Origin: NORP23 sp050302475
GTDB lineage: Bacteria; Pseudomonadota; Alphaproteobacteria; Rhodobacterales; Rhodobacteraceae
Reading direction: 5' to 3'
Assembly: GCA_050302475.1 (NCBI GenBank)
Contig: JBNLBF010000004.1
Location: 62,001-126,000, forward strand
DNA: 64,000 nt
The notes beneath the pieces were generated by a model. That model saw only the letters and a program-made list of their open reading frames with translations. It did not search any database and was not told where the DNA came from. Position 1 is the stretch's first letter, and each line of letters begins with the position of its first letter. Shown here piece after piece: positions 16,552 through 25,839 of the stretch. Position numbers and translations under genes: made by a program.

Positions 16552-17715
16552 ATGACCTCCGACCAACGAACGCCATTTCTGCTGATCGCATTGCTCTGGG
16601 GGGCTGGACTTGGTGCGGCCGGGCAATTCGCGAAAATCTCGGTCATCTTCCCGCTGATACAGCAGATTTATCCAGACGCGGGCGCTGTGATGGGTTTTGT
16701 GGTGTCGCTGATCAGCTTCCTCGGGATTGTGTTCGGCCTGTTCGCAGGCCTGATCCTTGCACGGGTCAGTTTTCGTAAATTACTGCTGTTTGCGCTGCTG
16801 CTCGGGGCAGTCCTGTCCGCCTTGCAATCAACCTTCCCCGCGCTCCCCCTGATGTTGGCCAGTCGCCTGATCGAGGGGATTTCTCATCTGATCATCGTGG
16901 TCGCGGCACCTACCCTGATCGGGCAATTGAGTGCCCCACGCCACCGCAATGCCTGCATGACGATCTGGAGCACGTTTTTCGGCGTGACATTTGCAGTTGT
17001 CGCGTGGCTGGGCATTCCGTTTGCCGCGAAATACGGAGCGGACAGCCTGTTCATCATCCATGCTGTTTATATGGCGGTTATGGCGGTTCTACTGGCGATT
17101 ACCTTGCCAAAGACACCCGCGCCGAGTGATGTTCCTGCCTTCGGCCTGAGGCAGGTTCTGCGCCTGCATCTGGACATATACCGCTCCCCATACACCTCCG
17201 CACCGGCGATTGGCTGGCTGTTTTACACGCTGACCTATGTGTCGCTGCTGACCGTCCTGCCCGAGTTTGTTGATGAAGGCTCCCGCACCATGATCGCCAG
17301 CCTCCTGCCGCTGGCAGGGCTGGTTGTGTCGATCACCGCCGGGATGTTTCTGTTACAGTATTTCCGCGCAGTGAATGTTGTCATAGCCGGCTTCTCCCTT
17401 AGCCTGATGACGGTGATGTTCCTCGCGCTATTTCCTGACGCCGCGTGGCTGCTGGTTGTTCTGGTTGGTGCGCTTGGGCTGGTACAGGGGGCGAGCTTCG
17501 CGGCCATTCCGCAACTGAACGATCACGCCGTGGATCAGGCACATGCCAACGGCGCGGTCGCACAGCTTGGTAATCTCGGCAATACACTTGGCACCCCGAT
17601 TGCGCTTGCTGCCCTTGCGGCCTTCGGTTTTTACGGGTTGCTGGGATTTTTGGCACTTTGCTACATCGGTGGCGTCGGCATACATTTGTTGCAACGCTAT
17701 CGCCGGAACCAATGA
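16552..17715 (+). CDS. Major facilitator superfamily transporter
   Basis: 387 residues from the ATG at 16552 (MTSDQRTPFLL). About 11-12 hydrophobic helices run through the whole length. An MFS-type loop is seen after helix 2 (LARVSFRKLLLF, a degenerate form of the GxxxDRxGRR motif) and the family's SRLIEGISHLIIVVAAPTLI in helix 4-5. It resembles the cyanate/nitrate-type or general efflux MFS class. Substrate unknown. The frame is open upstream to 16468, overlapping the terminator of the preceding operon, so the internal ATG is more likely. A bidirectional terminator follows. Confidence 0.88.
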   Translation: MTSDQRTPFLLIALLWGAGLGAAGQFAKISVIFPLIQQIYPDAGAVMGFVVSLISFLGIVFGLFAGLILARVSFRKLLLFALLLGAVLSALQSTFPALPLMLASRLIEGISHLIIVVAAPTLIGQLSAPRHRNACMTIWSTFFGVTFAVVAWLGIPFAAKYGADSLFIIHAVYMAVMAVLLAITLPKTPAPSDVPAFGLRQVLRLHLDIYRSPYTSAPAIGWLFYTLTYVSLLTVLPEFVDEGSRTMIASLLPLAGLVVSITAGMFLLQYFRAVNVVIAGFSLSLMTVMFLALFPDAAWLLVVLVGALGLVQGASFAAIPQLNDHAVDQAHANGAVAQLGNLGNTLGTPIALAALAAFGFYGLLGFLALCYIGGVGIHLLQRYRRNQ

Positions 17716-17736
17716 CCGGCACCAATCACAAAAACA

Positions 17737-17760
17737 AACCCCGCCGAAGCGGGGTTTTTT
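17737..17760 (+). terminator. Bidirectional terminator between convergent genes
   Basis: CCCCGC-CGAA-GCGGGG (17739-17754) with flanking AAA / TTTTTT. It follows the MFS gene by 20 bases on the plus strand and, read on the minus strand, follows the stop of the 17762 gene directly with T-rich sequence (GGGGTTTGTTTTTG). It can serve both. Confidence 0.92.
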
Positions 17761-17761
17761 G

Positions 17762-19180
17762 TCAGATCAGCAACTGAAGGTTAACGCCTAGCGTCACCGC
17801 TCCTATTTTGCGGCCCGTATCTGGGTCCCTGATCGGGAAGGAGACCTGTGCCTGATAGGCCTGGGTCGAGTCGTCAAACTCCGCTTCGCTGATATGGATC
17901 GGGTATCCGCTGGCCTGATAGGTTTCCTGCCATTTGGCCTCGTCACCCTGCCAGTAATCCGACGTCACGGCGCTCTGCGCGACGTTCAGCCCTTTATCAT
18001 CCATGATAAACACTTCGGTCACGAACCCGGCAGCGCCACGCGTTTTTTCGATTAGGTACAGCGATGCTTCGCGCGATAACAAATCTTCAATCATCGGGCC
18101 GGTACCTTCGGCAGCTTCTGCGCGCCAGGTCTGATCCAGCTCTTCAATCGCATTGCTGTCGATGGAAGCATGTTCGATATTCTGGGCTTTGATCGCTTCG
18201 ATCACCAGCGGATCGTCGAACCAGCTCATCAATTCCTGCTCAGCATAGGCCTGCAAAGGCACACGATAAATATTCTCGCTACCCGGAATAGACAGCAGGT
18301 ACCGCGACACAACGTTGTTCATATGAAGGAGCAGGGATGCGGACAATTCATCAACAAGCGGCAGATCCGCTGCACCACCCGATGCGAGTGCGTTCAGCTC
18401 TGACTTCAGCGCTTCCCATTCCGCCCAAGAGGTATTGAGCTCGTCCTTGATACCCTCATTCGGCGGTTCTTTGAGGCCAATCTCGGGCAATCCATCGCGC
18501 AGCGCTACCAATGAGCGCTCAAACAGTCCCATTGTTTCGGAAAGTGCAGCCTGCGCATCCGCATTGGCGGGATCCAGCGCCAGCTGGCAGGCGGATTCTT
18601 TTAACTGCTGGGTAAAACTGCGCTGCCGTCCTGCCAGACCGATAGCCATCGCGTCGCGCTGATTGACCTCGTTCGGGTTCGCGTAAAGGCCGACAATCTC
18701 CGTCGCCAAACGGTTCGATACATCAGCAAAGGGGGCAACGTCGGCTTGCAGCGCCTCGTAGGCGCTCAAATCCGACTGTGATTGCAGCGTCGCCAGATCG
18801 CTATCCATACCGGCCAGAATTGTCGAAAGTTCATCCAGCAATTTCTTCGCCCGCGAATTGTCTTCAGGTGACGGCACACCCAGCAGGCGGTCGCCATTTT
18901 CCAAGGCATTCAGGATTCGGGTCAACTGTTCCTGACTGATCGATAACGCTTCTTGCTGTTCAGCGACGGCTGTTCCACTGGCAATGTAGCAGGATTGTGC
19001 CGCAACCGTTTGCACAAGCGTATGCAGGCGTCCGGACAGACTGATCCGGGATTTGCTGCCTTCGTCCACATACTCTTGCTGTGCGCTGACTGGTAAACCG
19101 GTAACCGGCAGGACAAACCCTGCCAACAAAACTAGGCCGCTGATACGAAGCGGTTGAAATTTCGACGTGAGTCTCTGCAT
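17762..19180 (-). CDS. Exported PilJ-type / Cache sensory protein without an output domain
   Basis: 472 residues. A signal peptide or N-terminal helix (about 10-34, ending VSAQQ) is followed by two PilJ/NarX-like sensor modules, recognised by ISLSGRLHTLVQTVAAQSC (about 46-64) and IGLAGRQRSFTQQLKESAC (about 178-197). The C-terminal third (about 325-472) resembles a PDC/Cache domain with VTEVFIMDDKGLNVAQS, TSDYWQGDE and SFPIRDPDTGRKIGAVTLGVN. No HAMP, kinase, methyl-accepting or GGDEF segment follows, so it is a sensor or binding protein acting in the periplasm, perhaps with a separate partner not encoded nearby. It ends 2 bp from a shared terminator. Confidence 0.8.
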   Translation of the reverse strand: MQRLTSKFQPLRISGLVLLAGFVLPVTGLPVSAQQEYVDEGSKSRISLSGRLHTLVQTVAAQSCYIASGTAVAEQQEALSISQEQLTRILNALENGDRLLGVPSPEDNSRAKKLLDELSTILAGMDSDLATLQSQSDLSAYEALQADVAPFADVSNRLATEIVGLYANPNEVNQRDAMAIGLAGRQRSFTQQLKESACQLALDPANADAQAALSETMGLFERSLVALRDGLPEIGLKEPPNEGIKDELNTSWAEWEALKSELNALASGGAADLPLVDELSASLLLHMNNVVSRYLLSIPGSENIYRVPLQAYAEQELMSWFDDPLVIEAIKAQNIEHASIDSNAIEELDQTWRAEAAEGTGPMIEDLLSREASLYLIEKTRGAAGFVTEVFIMDDKGLNVAQSAVTSDYWQGDEAKWQETYQASGYPIHISEAEFDDSTQAYQAQVSFPIRDPDTGRKIGAVTLGVNLQLLI

Positions 19181-19609
19181 AGTTTGACCCCTCCCATACT
19201 CAATACATTAGAATCGGCGCAAAGTCCGACGAGCCCTTATCCTGTCTCTGGAATGAGATTGAATTATGACCGAACGGTAAATTTGTCGGTCGGGAACTGT
19301 GTCGTGGTAAATGCTTGGTTGCACAAGAAATTTAGCGTACCCACGTGGCGCTTTCCGGTTGCGAATGCTGAAAGGGCTAGTTTTGGCCACATTCCGGTTC
19401 CTGGTCCTGATGGTGCTTGGCAAACGTGGATTGTGGGATTAACCCGGTTTGGTGATGGCGCGAAGGCTACGCTGTACCGGAATGCCAGCACCGGTTTTCG
19501 CGTGTTGACACCCCAGATATGGACGCCACCATAAAAAATCGTCCAAGTCTGCCCATTTCTGAGAATGGGGGATTTGGAATTTGGTGAAGTTCAGAAGATA
19601 AATATGTCG
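19181..19609 (+). other. Low-GC stretch with one weak open frame
   Basis: 429 bp between two outward-ending or diverging minus-strand genes. A plus-strand frame from ATG 19252 to TAA 19534 encodes about 93 residues (ending RVLTPQIWTPP) with protein-like composition but no family I recognise and no good ribosome site; it may be a gene remnant. A hairpin CCCATT-N6-AATGGG at 19552-19569, downstream of the 19610 gene on the minus strand and followed by TTTTTT 20 bases later, could be that gene's terminator. Confidence 0.35.
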
Positions 19610-20707
19610 TCAAACCTGACAGCAGATAATCCGTGTGACTTGCGCTTCGCGATCCTCCAGCGCAAACCAGAAATCGCTGCCCTGATGGTCCACGAAACGA
19701 AAGGTGGCGTAACCCCGAGGCAGTGAAAAATCGAACAGCTCGCCGGTTTGTAAATCCAGCAGCTTTTCACGTCCCTTCCAATCATCCGAGGATTTGAATT
19801 TGCCAGATAGCGCGCAGTAAAGTCCTGACGATGAAAAAGTCGTTTTCTTTCCAAATTTCCGAAAATCCGACGCCGATTCATCGCGCCGCAAGGACATGTA
19901 ATCCTCAAAATACACATGGTGTTGCGGGGTACCATCCGACCCGATCTCAGACACAGCCGCATGTTCATCACCAATCTTGGAGTTTCTTATGGGCCCGCAA
20001 GAGCTGACATAAACACATCCGTTTCTGACCAGTCCGTTATTTACGGCATATGTGTAAGGCGTTGCGGCGACTCGCGCTTCGGCTTTTTGCCAACGTAACC
20101 AGCGCCCGCGTTTAGGGGATTCACTCTTACTGAAACTTGCGCTCGGATCTGGCCAACTTTGCCACTGCGCGGTGAATGGATTTTCGGATAGCTTCAAAAA
20201 CGCTAACATCGTGGGTGCAACGGCGGTTTCGCCCACCATTGCTGCGACGATAGCGTCAGGACAAACAAGATGCCCGTCCACATAAATGCGATCGGCGTCG
20301 CGTTCGTTTTGCTTGGGAGCGTTTGGAAGAACAACCTTACCTTCGACAGCAATCGTTTTGGCGGCACCTAACCCGAAATCTGCAAGGAGTGTAACCTGAT
20401 CCAGTCCGTTTATCAGGACCACGGCGTCCTTAAATCCAACCGGATGTATGGTTCTTCTATCTTTCTTAAACGTAGGCTGAACCACCTCAGGAAGCGTACG
20501 CGCATCTGCCCTACCCTCCGACAGCGCCGCAAGAAACGAGACGTCCACCGTATCGTCAATGTGATGGTAGGAGCCGAGTGCACAATGGACGCTCATCCTG
20601 CCGTCCCCAAACGCCATATAGGTCCAGAACGGGTGCTCCCATTCCTCACGCTCCTGACGGATCAGCGCAGGCGACAGATTGTATTCTTCCTTAATCTCGA
20701 ATTTCAT
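19610..20707 (-). CDS. Hypothetical protein, 365 residues
   Basis: I do not recognise a family. Start chosen at the ATG at 20707 (MKFEIKEEYNL) because GGGGGCAGAG precedes it; a TTG start four codons upstream is possible. No signal peptide or membrane helix is seen. The protein is rich in beta-strand-like segments (GYATFRFVDHQGSDFWFALED near the end is 21 residues of such; the core is FRFVDHQGSDFWFAL) and ends with a CC pair (RIICCQV). Base composition looks lower in GC than the neighbours and it is flanked by a gene-poor stretch, which suggests acquisition. It diverges from hemF across 110 bp. Confidence 0.7.
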   Translation of the reverse strand: MKFEIKEEYNLSPALIRQEREEWEHPFWTYMAFGDGRMSVHCALGSYHHIDDTVDVSFLAALSEGRADARTLPEVVQPTFKKDRRTIHPVGFKDAVVLINGLDQVTLLADFGLGAAKTIAVEGKVVLPNAPKQNERDADRIYVDGHLVCPDAIVAAMVGETAVAPTMLAFLKLSENPFTAQWQSWPDPSASFSKSESPKRGRWLRWQKAEARVAATPYTYAVNNGLVRNGCVYVSSCGPIRNSKIGDEHAAVSEIGSDGTPQHHVYFEDYMSLRRDESASDFRKFGKKTTFSSSGLYCALSGKFKSSDDWKGREKLLDLQTGELFDFSLPRGYATFRFVDHQGSDFWFALEDREAQVTRIICCQV

Positions 20708-20817
20708 CTCTGCCCCCAATCCGCAGAAATATGCGACCTTCGGAATATTCCTGCAATGCCAATCTTGGCAACTAGGTCAGGGCACCCTAAACAGGCGGCA
20801 GGATAAAGGATCAGATT

Positions 20818-21699
20818 ATGGACACCGAAAAAGCCCGTGCCGCTGCTTGGTTCACCAAGCTTCGCGACGATATCTGCGCTGCGTTTGAAGCACTGGAAGA
20901 CGCGCAATCCTCGGGACCCTTCGCTGACCTGCCCGCCGGGCGGTTTGAGCGCAAGGAAACGAAACGTGCCTCCGACGATGGATCAGATGCCGGTGGGGGT
21001 GTCATGTCAGTCATGCGCGGTGGGCGCGTGTTCGAAAAGGTCGGTGTCAACGTCTCCGAAGTCTACGGCACCCTTGGGCCCGCTGCCCAGCGCGCCATGT
21101 CGTCGCGTACGGGATTGGAGGGAATCGCCGATGACCCCCGTTTCTGGGCCTCAGGCATCAGTCTTGTCGCCCATATGCGCTCGCCAAAAACGCCAGCCGT
21201 TCATATGAACACCCGCATGTTCTGGACCCCACATGGCTGGTGGTTCGGGGGTGGTGCAGACCTTAATCCGATGGTGGAGGTGCCGGAAGACACCGCCTTT
21301 TTCCATGAGCAGCTGAAAGCGGCCTGCGACGCCCACGATCCCGCCTATTATCCGCGCTACAAGGCTTGGGCAGACGAATATTTCATGATCAAACATTGGA
21401 ACGAACCACGCGGTGTTGGCGGCATTTTCTATGACGATCATTGCACCAATGACTGGGAGGCGGATTTCGCCTTCACCCAGGATGTCGGTCGCGCCTTCCT
21501 GAAGGCTTTCGTTCCGCTCACGGAAAAGCACATGGGCGAAAGCTGGACCGAGGCTGAACGCGAATGGCAGCTGATCAAGCGCGGACGCTATGCGGAATTT
21601 AACCTCGTTTATGATCGCGGCACCCAGTTCGGCCTGCAAACAGGCCATAACCCCGAAGCCGTGCTGATGTCCCTCCCGCCCGAGGCGAAATGGCCCTAA
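20818..21699 (+). CDS. hemF: Oxygen-dependent coproporphyrinogen III oxidase
   Basis: 293 residues; oxidatively decarboxylates coproporphyrinogen III to protoporphyrinogen IX in aerobic heme synthesis, as a cytosolic homodimer. Motifs: FERKETKRASDDGSDAGGGV near the N-terminus, GISLVAHMRSPKTPAVHMNT with the active-site histidine, WFGGGADLNPM, and HWNEPRGVGGIFYDDH. The C-terminus RGTQFGLQTGHNPEAVLMSL is the family closing motif. Full length. A ribosome site (AAAGGATCAG) precedes the ATG. In relatives heme genes are under Reg/FNR control; no site was identified here. Confidence 0.96.
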   Translation: MDTEKARAAAWFTKLRDDICAAFEALEDAQSSGPFADLPAGRFERKETKRASDDGSDAGGGVMSVMRGGRVFEKVGVNVSEVYGTLGPAAQRAMSSRTGLEGIADDPRFWASGISLVAHMRSPKTPAVHMNTRMFWTPHGWWFGGGADLNPMVEVPEDTAFFHEQLKAACDAHDPAYYPRYKAWADEYFMIKHWNEPRGVGGIFYDDHCTNDWEADFAFTQDVGRAFLKAFVPLTEKHMGESWTEAEREWQLIKRGRYAEFNLVYDRGTQFGLQTGHNPEAVLMSLPPEAKWP

Positions 21700-21835
21700 A
21701 ATGGCTGCTCACCCGACTGGCATTTCTAGCGGGCGGGGTGAAGATTTATGTCCATTTCAATCAGACGTTAGGATTCTTGCGCCCTCGGTTGACAGAATAC
21801 GGAAATCACGGACAATTCACCCAAAGGAGTCCGCT

Positions 21836-22552
21836 ATGTTCCGCATCCTCACCGTCTTGCTGATCGCCGCCCTTCCAGCCCGCGCCACACCGCCGGACAT
21901 GATTTACATCGACGAAACCCTGTTTGGCGTGAATGACACCCATGTGTTTTTCCTGCGCACCGTGAATAACAATCTCGGCCTGCATATGTATGGAATGACG
22001 GACACATATCTTGTCGCAAAAAACGTCGAAACCGGGATGGACGAAAACATCTGGCCAATCCTGCGCCAACATGGTGCCCCGGATTATGATACGGACGGAA
22101 ATCCGTTTCCGGTGATTCAAACCTTCCCCTTGAAAGATGCAAGAAATCCTTACGCCATTCTGTCTGAGCTCGGCGGGATTCTGGTCGCAGACGGTAGCTA
22201 CCATCAGAGCGATCCCATTCCGCTGACGGCCGACGGCGTGCGGCTGAATGAATATGTCCTCAATGGGCCCGACCTAGAGGCTCAAATGGAGTATTCGGTC
22301 CATATCACCCTGAAATCAATGCAACCCTATCCGCGCGAAGGATATGTGCAGATGACCTTTTCAACGCCTGCTGATCTGCTCGGCAATTGGCAGGTTGAAG
22401 CGCAGAATTGCGAAATCATGGATGCCCGGATCGTTAATCCGGTCTATGGCATGCGAGAGGTCCCCCTCGCCCGCCTCTCCTGTTGGGACAGCACCAATGA
22501 ACAGCCCGCCAGTTTTTATGTCGTCCTGAAGCCAGACGAACAGGCCGATTGA
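21836..22552 (+). CDS. Exported hypothetical protein
   Basis: 238 residues from the ATG at 21836, preceded by CAAAGGAGTCCGCT. A short signal peptide (MFRILTVLLIAALPARA) is followed by a soluble periplasmic domain with two cysteines far apart (AQNCEI and LSCWDS) that could form a disulfide. No family recognised. Its stop TGA overlaps the ATG of the next gene by one base (TGATG), so the two are probably coexpressed. It follows hemF by 136 bp and may have its own promoter. Confidence 0.8.
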   Translation: MFRILTVLLIAALPARATPPDMIYIDETLFGVNDTHVFFLRTVNNNLGLHMYGMTDTYLVAKNVETGMDENIWPILRQHGAPDYDTDGNPFPVIQTFPLKDARNPYAILSELGGILVADGSYHQSDPIPLTADGVRLNEYVLNGPDLEAQMEYSVHITLKSMQPYPREGYVQMTFSTPADLLGNWQVEAQNCEIMDARIVNPVYGMREVPLARLSCWDSTNEQPASFYVVLKPDEQAD

Positions 22553-23136
22553 TGCGGATCGCCATCCTTGGTTGGGGGTCGCTGATCTGGGACCTCGACA
22601 CGCTCGCCCCTTATGTCACCGGCGACTGGCAGATGACTGCAGGACCCCGCCTGCCGATGGAATTCTCTCGCATTTCGCCCAAACGCAAAATGGGGTTGGT
22701 TGTGTGTCTTGACCCGGAGGACGGCGAAGCCTGCACGACCCATGCAATCCGCTCGACCCGAACGGATATCGCGGCCGCGGTCACCGACCTCGCCCAGCGC
22801 GAACGGGCACGTGATCATATGATCGGAGCGGTGACGGCGGACGGATTGCGCAAAGGCCGCATGGCGGAGGTCTGTACGATTGTCGCCAACTGGTGTGACA
22901 CCAACGGCTGGGATGGCGCAGTCTGGACAGATCTGGAAGCGAATTTCCACGCCCAGACCGCGCGCCGGTTTTCCGTGGACGAGGGGATTAGCTATCTGCG
23001 CACACTTCCGGATGAAAACCTGACCGAAGCGCACCGCTATATTTCCAACGCGCCTATTCATACAGACACACCGCTCCGTCGCGCACTGTCCGAAGATGAC
23101 TGGTGGCAAAGCCTCAATCTTGTTTCCGGTGACTAG
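22552..23136 (+). CDS. Gamma-glutamylcyclotransferase-like fold protein
   Basis: 194 residues. The opening MRIAILGWGSLIWD resembles the substrate-binding (Y/W)GSL loop of the GGCT/AIG2 fold, and it continues with PRLPMEFSRISPKRKMGL, a pattern seen in a widespread uncharacterised family of this fold. No clear catalytic glutamate can be assigned by eye. Coupled by a one-base overlap to the exported protein upstream. A TTG at 22549 is an alternative start but the ATG fits the family. Confidence 0.7.
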   Translation: MRIAILGWGSLIWDLDTLAPYVTGDWQMTAGPRLPMEFSRISPKRKMGLVVCLDPEDGEACTTHAIRSTRTDIAAAVTDLAQRERARDHMIGAVTADGLRKGRMAEVCTIVANWCDTNGWDGAVWTDLEANFHAQTARRFSVDEGISYLRTLPDENLTEAHRYISNAPIHTDTPLRRALSEDDWWQSLNLVSGD

Positions 23137-23334
23137 TTCATGGCCACACGACCATCGCAAAGCTTGCCGACCGGCATTTTTCAAATAATTTCCACAAATT
23201 TTCCAAGGATTACCCCCCGGACAACGTCCAACACCCATCTGCAACGCAAAGAGGCTGTAATGACAAATCCGAACCTTGATCCGAAACCCTATCCGCGCGA
23301 CACTCATTCAAACCGAACAACCGGAGGTATTATT

Positions 23335-24987
23335 ATGCGTGGTCTGCTTCTCTCGACATCCATTCTGGCGCTGGCAAGCACCGCGCATGCGGAGACGTTT
23401 CAGCTTTCCAGCAATGTCGATGCAGCAACGGTCTATCCGTCCGGCGCGACGATCACCCGTTCCGTGACACTCGACCTGCCTGCCGGGTCGCACCGTCTGC
23501 TGATCGGGGACGTGCCACAGGACTTTGATCCCTCCAGCCTGCGGATAAAGGGCGGCGAAGGCCTGATCATCGGCGCAACCGCGATCCGCACTGATCGTCT
23601 GCCCCCTGATGACCGCACCATCGCCGCACGTCAGGAGATTGAGGACAAAATCGATGAGCTGCGTGATCTGATCAATCGTCGCATTGATTACCGCACCGCT
23701 ATCGGGCTGGAGGTCGAGGCCGCCGAAGCCCAGATCACCTATCTGGAATCGCTTGCTGAAGGGCAGGAAAATGGTGGTGATACCCCACCTGCCAGCGTGC
23801 TGGCCGAATGGGTTGGGGTGATCGGTGCGCAAACCCTGTCCGCGCTGCAGGACGCCCATGACGCAAAACTGCGCATGGCCGCTGTTGACGAAGACATCAC
23901 CGACCTCAAAGAAGAAATGGCCCGCCTGCAACAGGAACTGGAGGCCGTCGCCCTGCCGCTGACCGACCGCGTGATCGTCAGCCTTGATGTATCGGCTGAG
24001 GCCGCCGTCACCGGGTCGCTGCAAATCGAGTATGTGACCAACAGTGCGGGTTGGCTTCCGGTCTATGATGTTCGCCTCGCCACCACGGACGAAGCGCTGA
24101 CCATCACACGCCAGGCGATGCTGACCCAATATACCGGCGAAAGCTGGGATGCTGTCACCGTGCAGCTTTCCACTGCCCGACCAAATCTGCGCCTGTCCCC
24201 GGGAGAGATTAACGCCCAGCTTGCCTATCTTTACGATCCGTTCAGACCCGGGCGGGATGTCATGACCTCTGGCGCGGTCGCAATGGATCTAGCCATGGAG
24301 GCGCCAGCCGAACCTGTAATGGAGGAAAGTCGTGCCGAGTTCGCCGCCGTTCAACTCGATTTTCAGGGTCTGACGGCCGTCTACTCCCTTCCCGGTGGCG
24401 TCACGCTTGATGGGGACGGTACCGAAAGCCTGTTCACCATCAACAGCACCGATATGGAGGCGGAACTTGTCGCGCAAGCAACCCCGCTGCTCGACAGCAG
24501 TGTTTACTTGATGGCCGACTTTACCAATGACAGCGCCGCCCCATTCCTGCCGGGTCAAGCCAGTTTTTATCGTGATGGTGCCTTTGTCGGCAGGCTCGGC
24601 TTCCCGATGATCGCAGCGGGCGAGGACGCAACCCTCCCCTTCGGCGCGATAGACGGGTTGTCAACCGCACGCCTGTCTGCCTTCCGCCAGACCGGCGAAA
24701 GCGGCGTGATCACCACCTCCAACGACCGGCAGGAACGCTATCTGCTCAGCGTCGAAAACGCGACATCCCGCGCGTGGGATATCCGCCTGATCGACCGCGT
24801 CCCGTATTCCGAGGAAGAGGATCTCGAAATCGCCGCCAATTCCACGCCCACCCCGTCAGAAACCAATATCGACGGCAAACGCGGCGTTCATGCCTGGGAC
24901 TTTACGCTGGAACCCGGTACGGATCGCGAAGTTGAAGTCAGCTTCGAAATCATCTGGCCCGAAGATAAAGAGCTTGGCTTCCAGTAG
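23335..24987 (+). CDS. DUF4139/DUF4140 protein (MuiA mucoidy-inhibitor family)
   Basis: 550 residues from the ATG at 23335, with ribosome site ACCGGAGGTATT. Signal peptide MRGLLLSTSILALASTAHA. The N-terminal domain (DUF4140-like, about 20-130) starts NVDAATVYPSGATITRSV; a coiled coil (about 95-220) is followed by the DUF4139 domain (about 215-550) with YVTNSAGWLPVYDVRL, GESWDAVTVQLST and the closing HAWDFTLEPGTDREVEVSF. Family members are periplasmic or envelope proteins, one named for suppressing mucoidy; mechanism unknown. The frame is open upstream, but that region lacks a ribosome site and a signal peptide. Confidence 0.88.
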   Translation: MRGLLLSTSILALASTAHAETFQLSSNVDAATVYPSGATITRSVTLDLPAGSHRLLIGDVPQDFDPSSLRIKGGEGLIIGATAIRTDRLPPDDRTIAARQEIEDKIDELRDLINRRIDYRTAIGLEVEAAEAQITYLESLAEGQENGGDTPPASVLAEWVGVIGAQTLSALQDAHDAKLRMAAVDEDITDLKEEMARLQQELEAVALPLTDRVIVSLDVSAEAAVTGSLQIEYVTNSAGWLPVYDVRLATTDEALTITRQAMLTQYTGESWDAVTVQLSTARPNLRLSPGEINAQLAYLYDPFRPGRDVMTSGAVAMDLAMEAPAEPVMEESRAEFAAVQLDFQGLTAVYSLPGGVTLDGDGTESLFTINSTDMEAELVAQATPLLDSSVYLMADFTNDSAAPFLPGQASFYRDGAFVGRLGFPMIAAGEDATLPFGAIDGLSTARLSAFRQTGESGVITTSNDRQERYLLSVENATSRAWDIRLIDRVPYSEEEDLEIAANSTPTPSETNIDGKRGVHAWDFTLEPGTDREVEVSFEIIWPEDKELGFQ

Positions 24988-25070
24988 GCCCCATAAAACG
25001 CAGCCATCGGCCCGGCAAGGGCCGGTGGTAATTTGGATGAAACCGAATTGGAAATGCGCTTGAACAGGGG

Positions 25071-25712
25071 CTAAACCGGCTTAAACCGCCCCTCTTCCGA
25101 GTTGTAATATTCCAGTTCACCATCGCGAATGTCGTTCCACACGCCATGCAGGCTTAGGGTCCCGTCTTTCACAGCTTCCTCGACAAATGGGAACGTCATA
25201 AGGTTTTCCAGACTGATGATGACCCCTTGCTTTTCCATCGCCATCTGCTTGTCCGGTGCATCGCCGATCCGGTCATAGCCCGGTCGCAGCATGTCGATCC
25301 ACTTGCCGATAAAGGAAGAAGAATCCTCGAATTCCGCCCCATGGCCTTCGCACATCGACACACAAGCCGCGACACCGCCGCAATCGGAATGCCCCACGAC
25401 CAGCAGGTTCGACACTTTCAGATATTTCACCGCATATTCAATCGCTGCCGAAGTCCCGTGCAGCTCTCCGTCAGGCGCGTGGGGCGGGACGAGGTTGGCA
25501 ATATTGCGGTGAATAAAAAACTCGCCGGTTTCTGCCCCGAAAATACCGGTGACGTGAACGCGGCTGTCGCAACAGGATATGATCATGGCACGCGGCCGCT
25601 GCCCTTCGTCGGCGAGGCGGGCGTACCAAGCCTTGTTTTCCTGAAACTGGGTGGCTTTCCACCCGGCGAAACGCTTGGACAAGTAAGTCGGCAGAGGTTT
25701 GGCATGTTTCAT
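25071..25712 (-). CDS. Beta-class carbonic anhydrase
   Basis: 213 residues; interconverts CO2 and bicarbonate. Zinc ligands are C47 in the CxDSR motif (CCDSRV), H108 and C111 in VVGHSDCGGV, with D49/R51 the catalytic dyad. ENLMTFPFVEEAV and LHGVWNDIRDGEL complete the family pattern. The start is placed at the ATG at 25712 (MKHAKPLPTYL), preceded by AAGGAGACGCTG; the frame is open 17 codons further. It diverges from the 25840 gene. A GC-rich hairpin CGGCCC-N5-GGGCCG at 25008-25024 lies downstream of the convergent MuiA-like gene but has no T-run. Confidence 0.94.
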   Translation of the reverse strand: MKHAKPLPTYLSKRFAGWKATQFQENKAWYARLADEGQRPRAMIISCCDSRVHVTGIFGAETGEFFIHRNIANLVPPHAPDGELHGTSAAIEYAVKYLKVSNLLVVGHSDCGGVAACVSMCEGHGAEFEDSSSFIGKWIDMLRPGYDRIGDAPDKQMAMEKQGVIISLENLMTFPFVEEAVKDGTLSLHGVWNDIRDGELEYYNSEEGRFKPV

Positions 25713-25839
25713 CAGCGTCTCCTTTTTCCCCCTGCTTTTGCGGGGAAATTCGAAAAATTTCAACCCTCCGCGCGAGCATCAACACTTTCTTTAGACATGA
25801 TTTCTATGGTGACCCTTGCGAGATGGAGGGTTGTCAGCA

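Noticed and set aside
25008..25024. Hairpin CGGCCC / GGGCCG as a terminator
   Set aside because: Stem is only 6 bp and no T-run follows on either strand.
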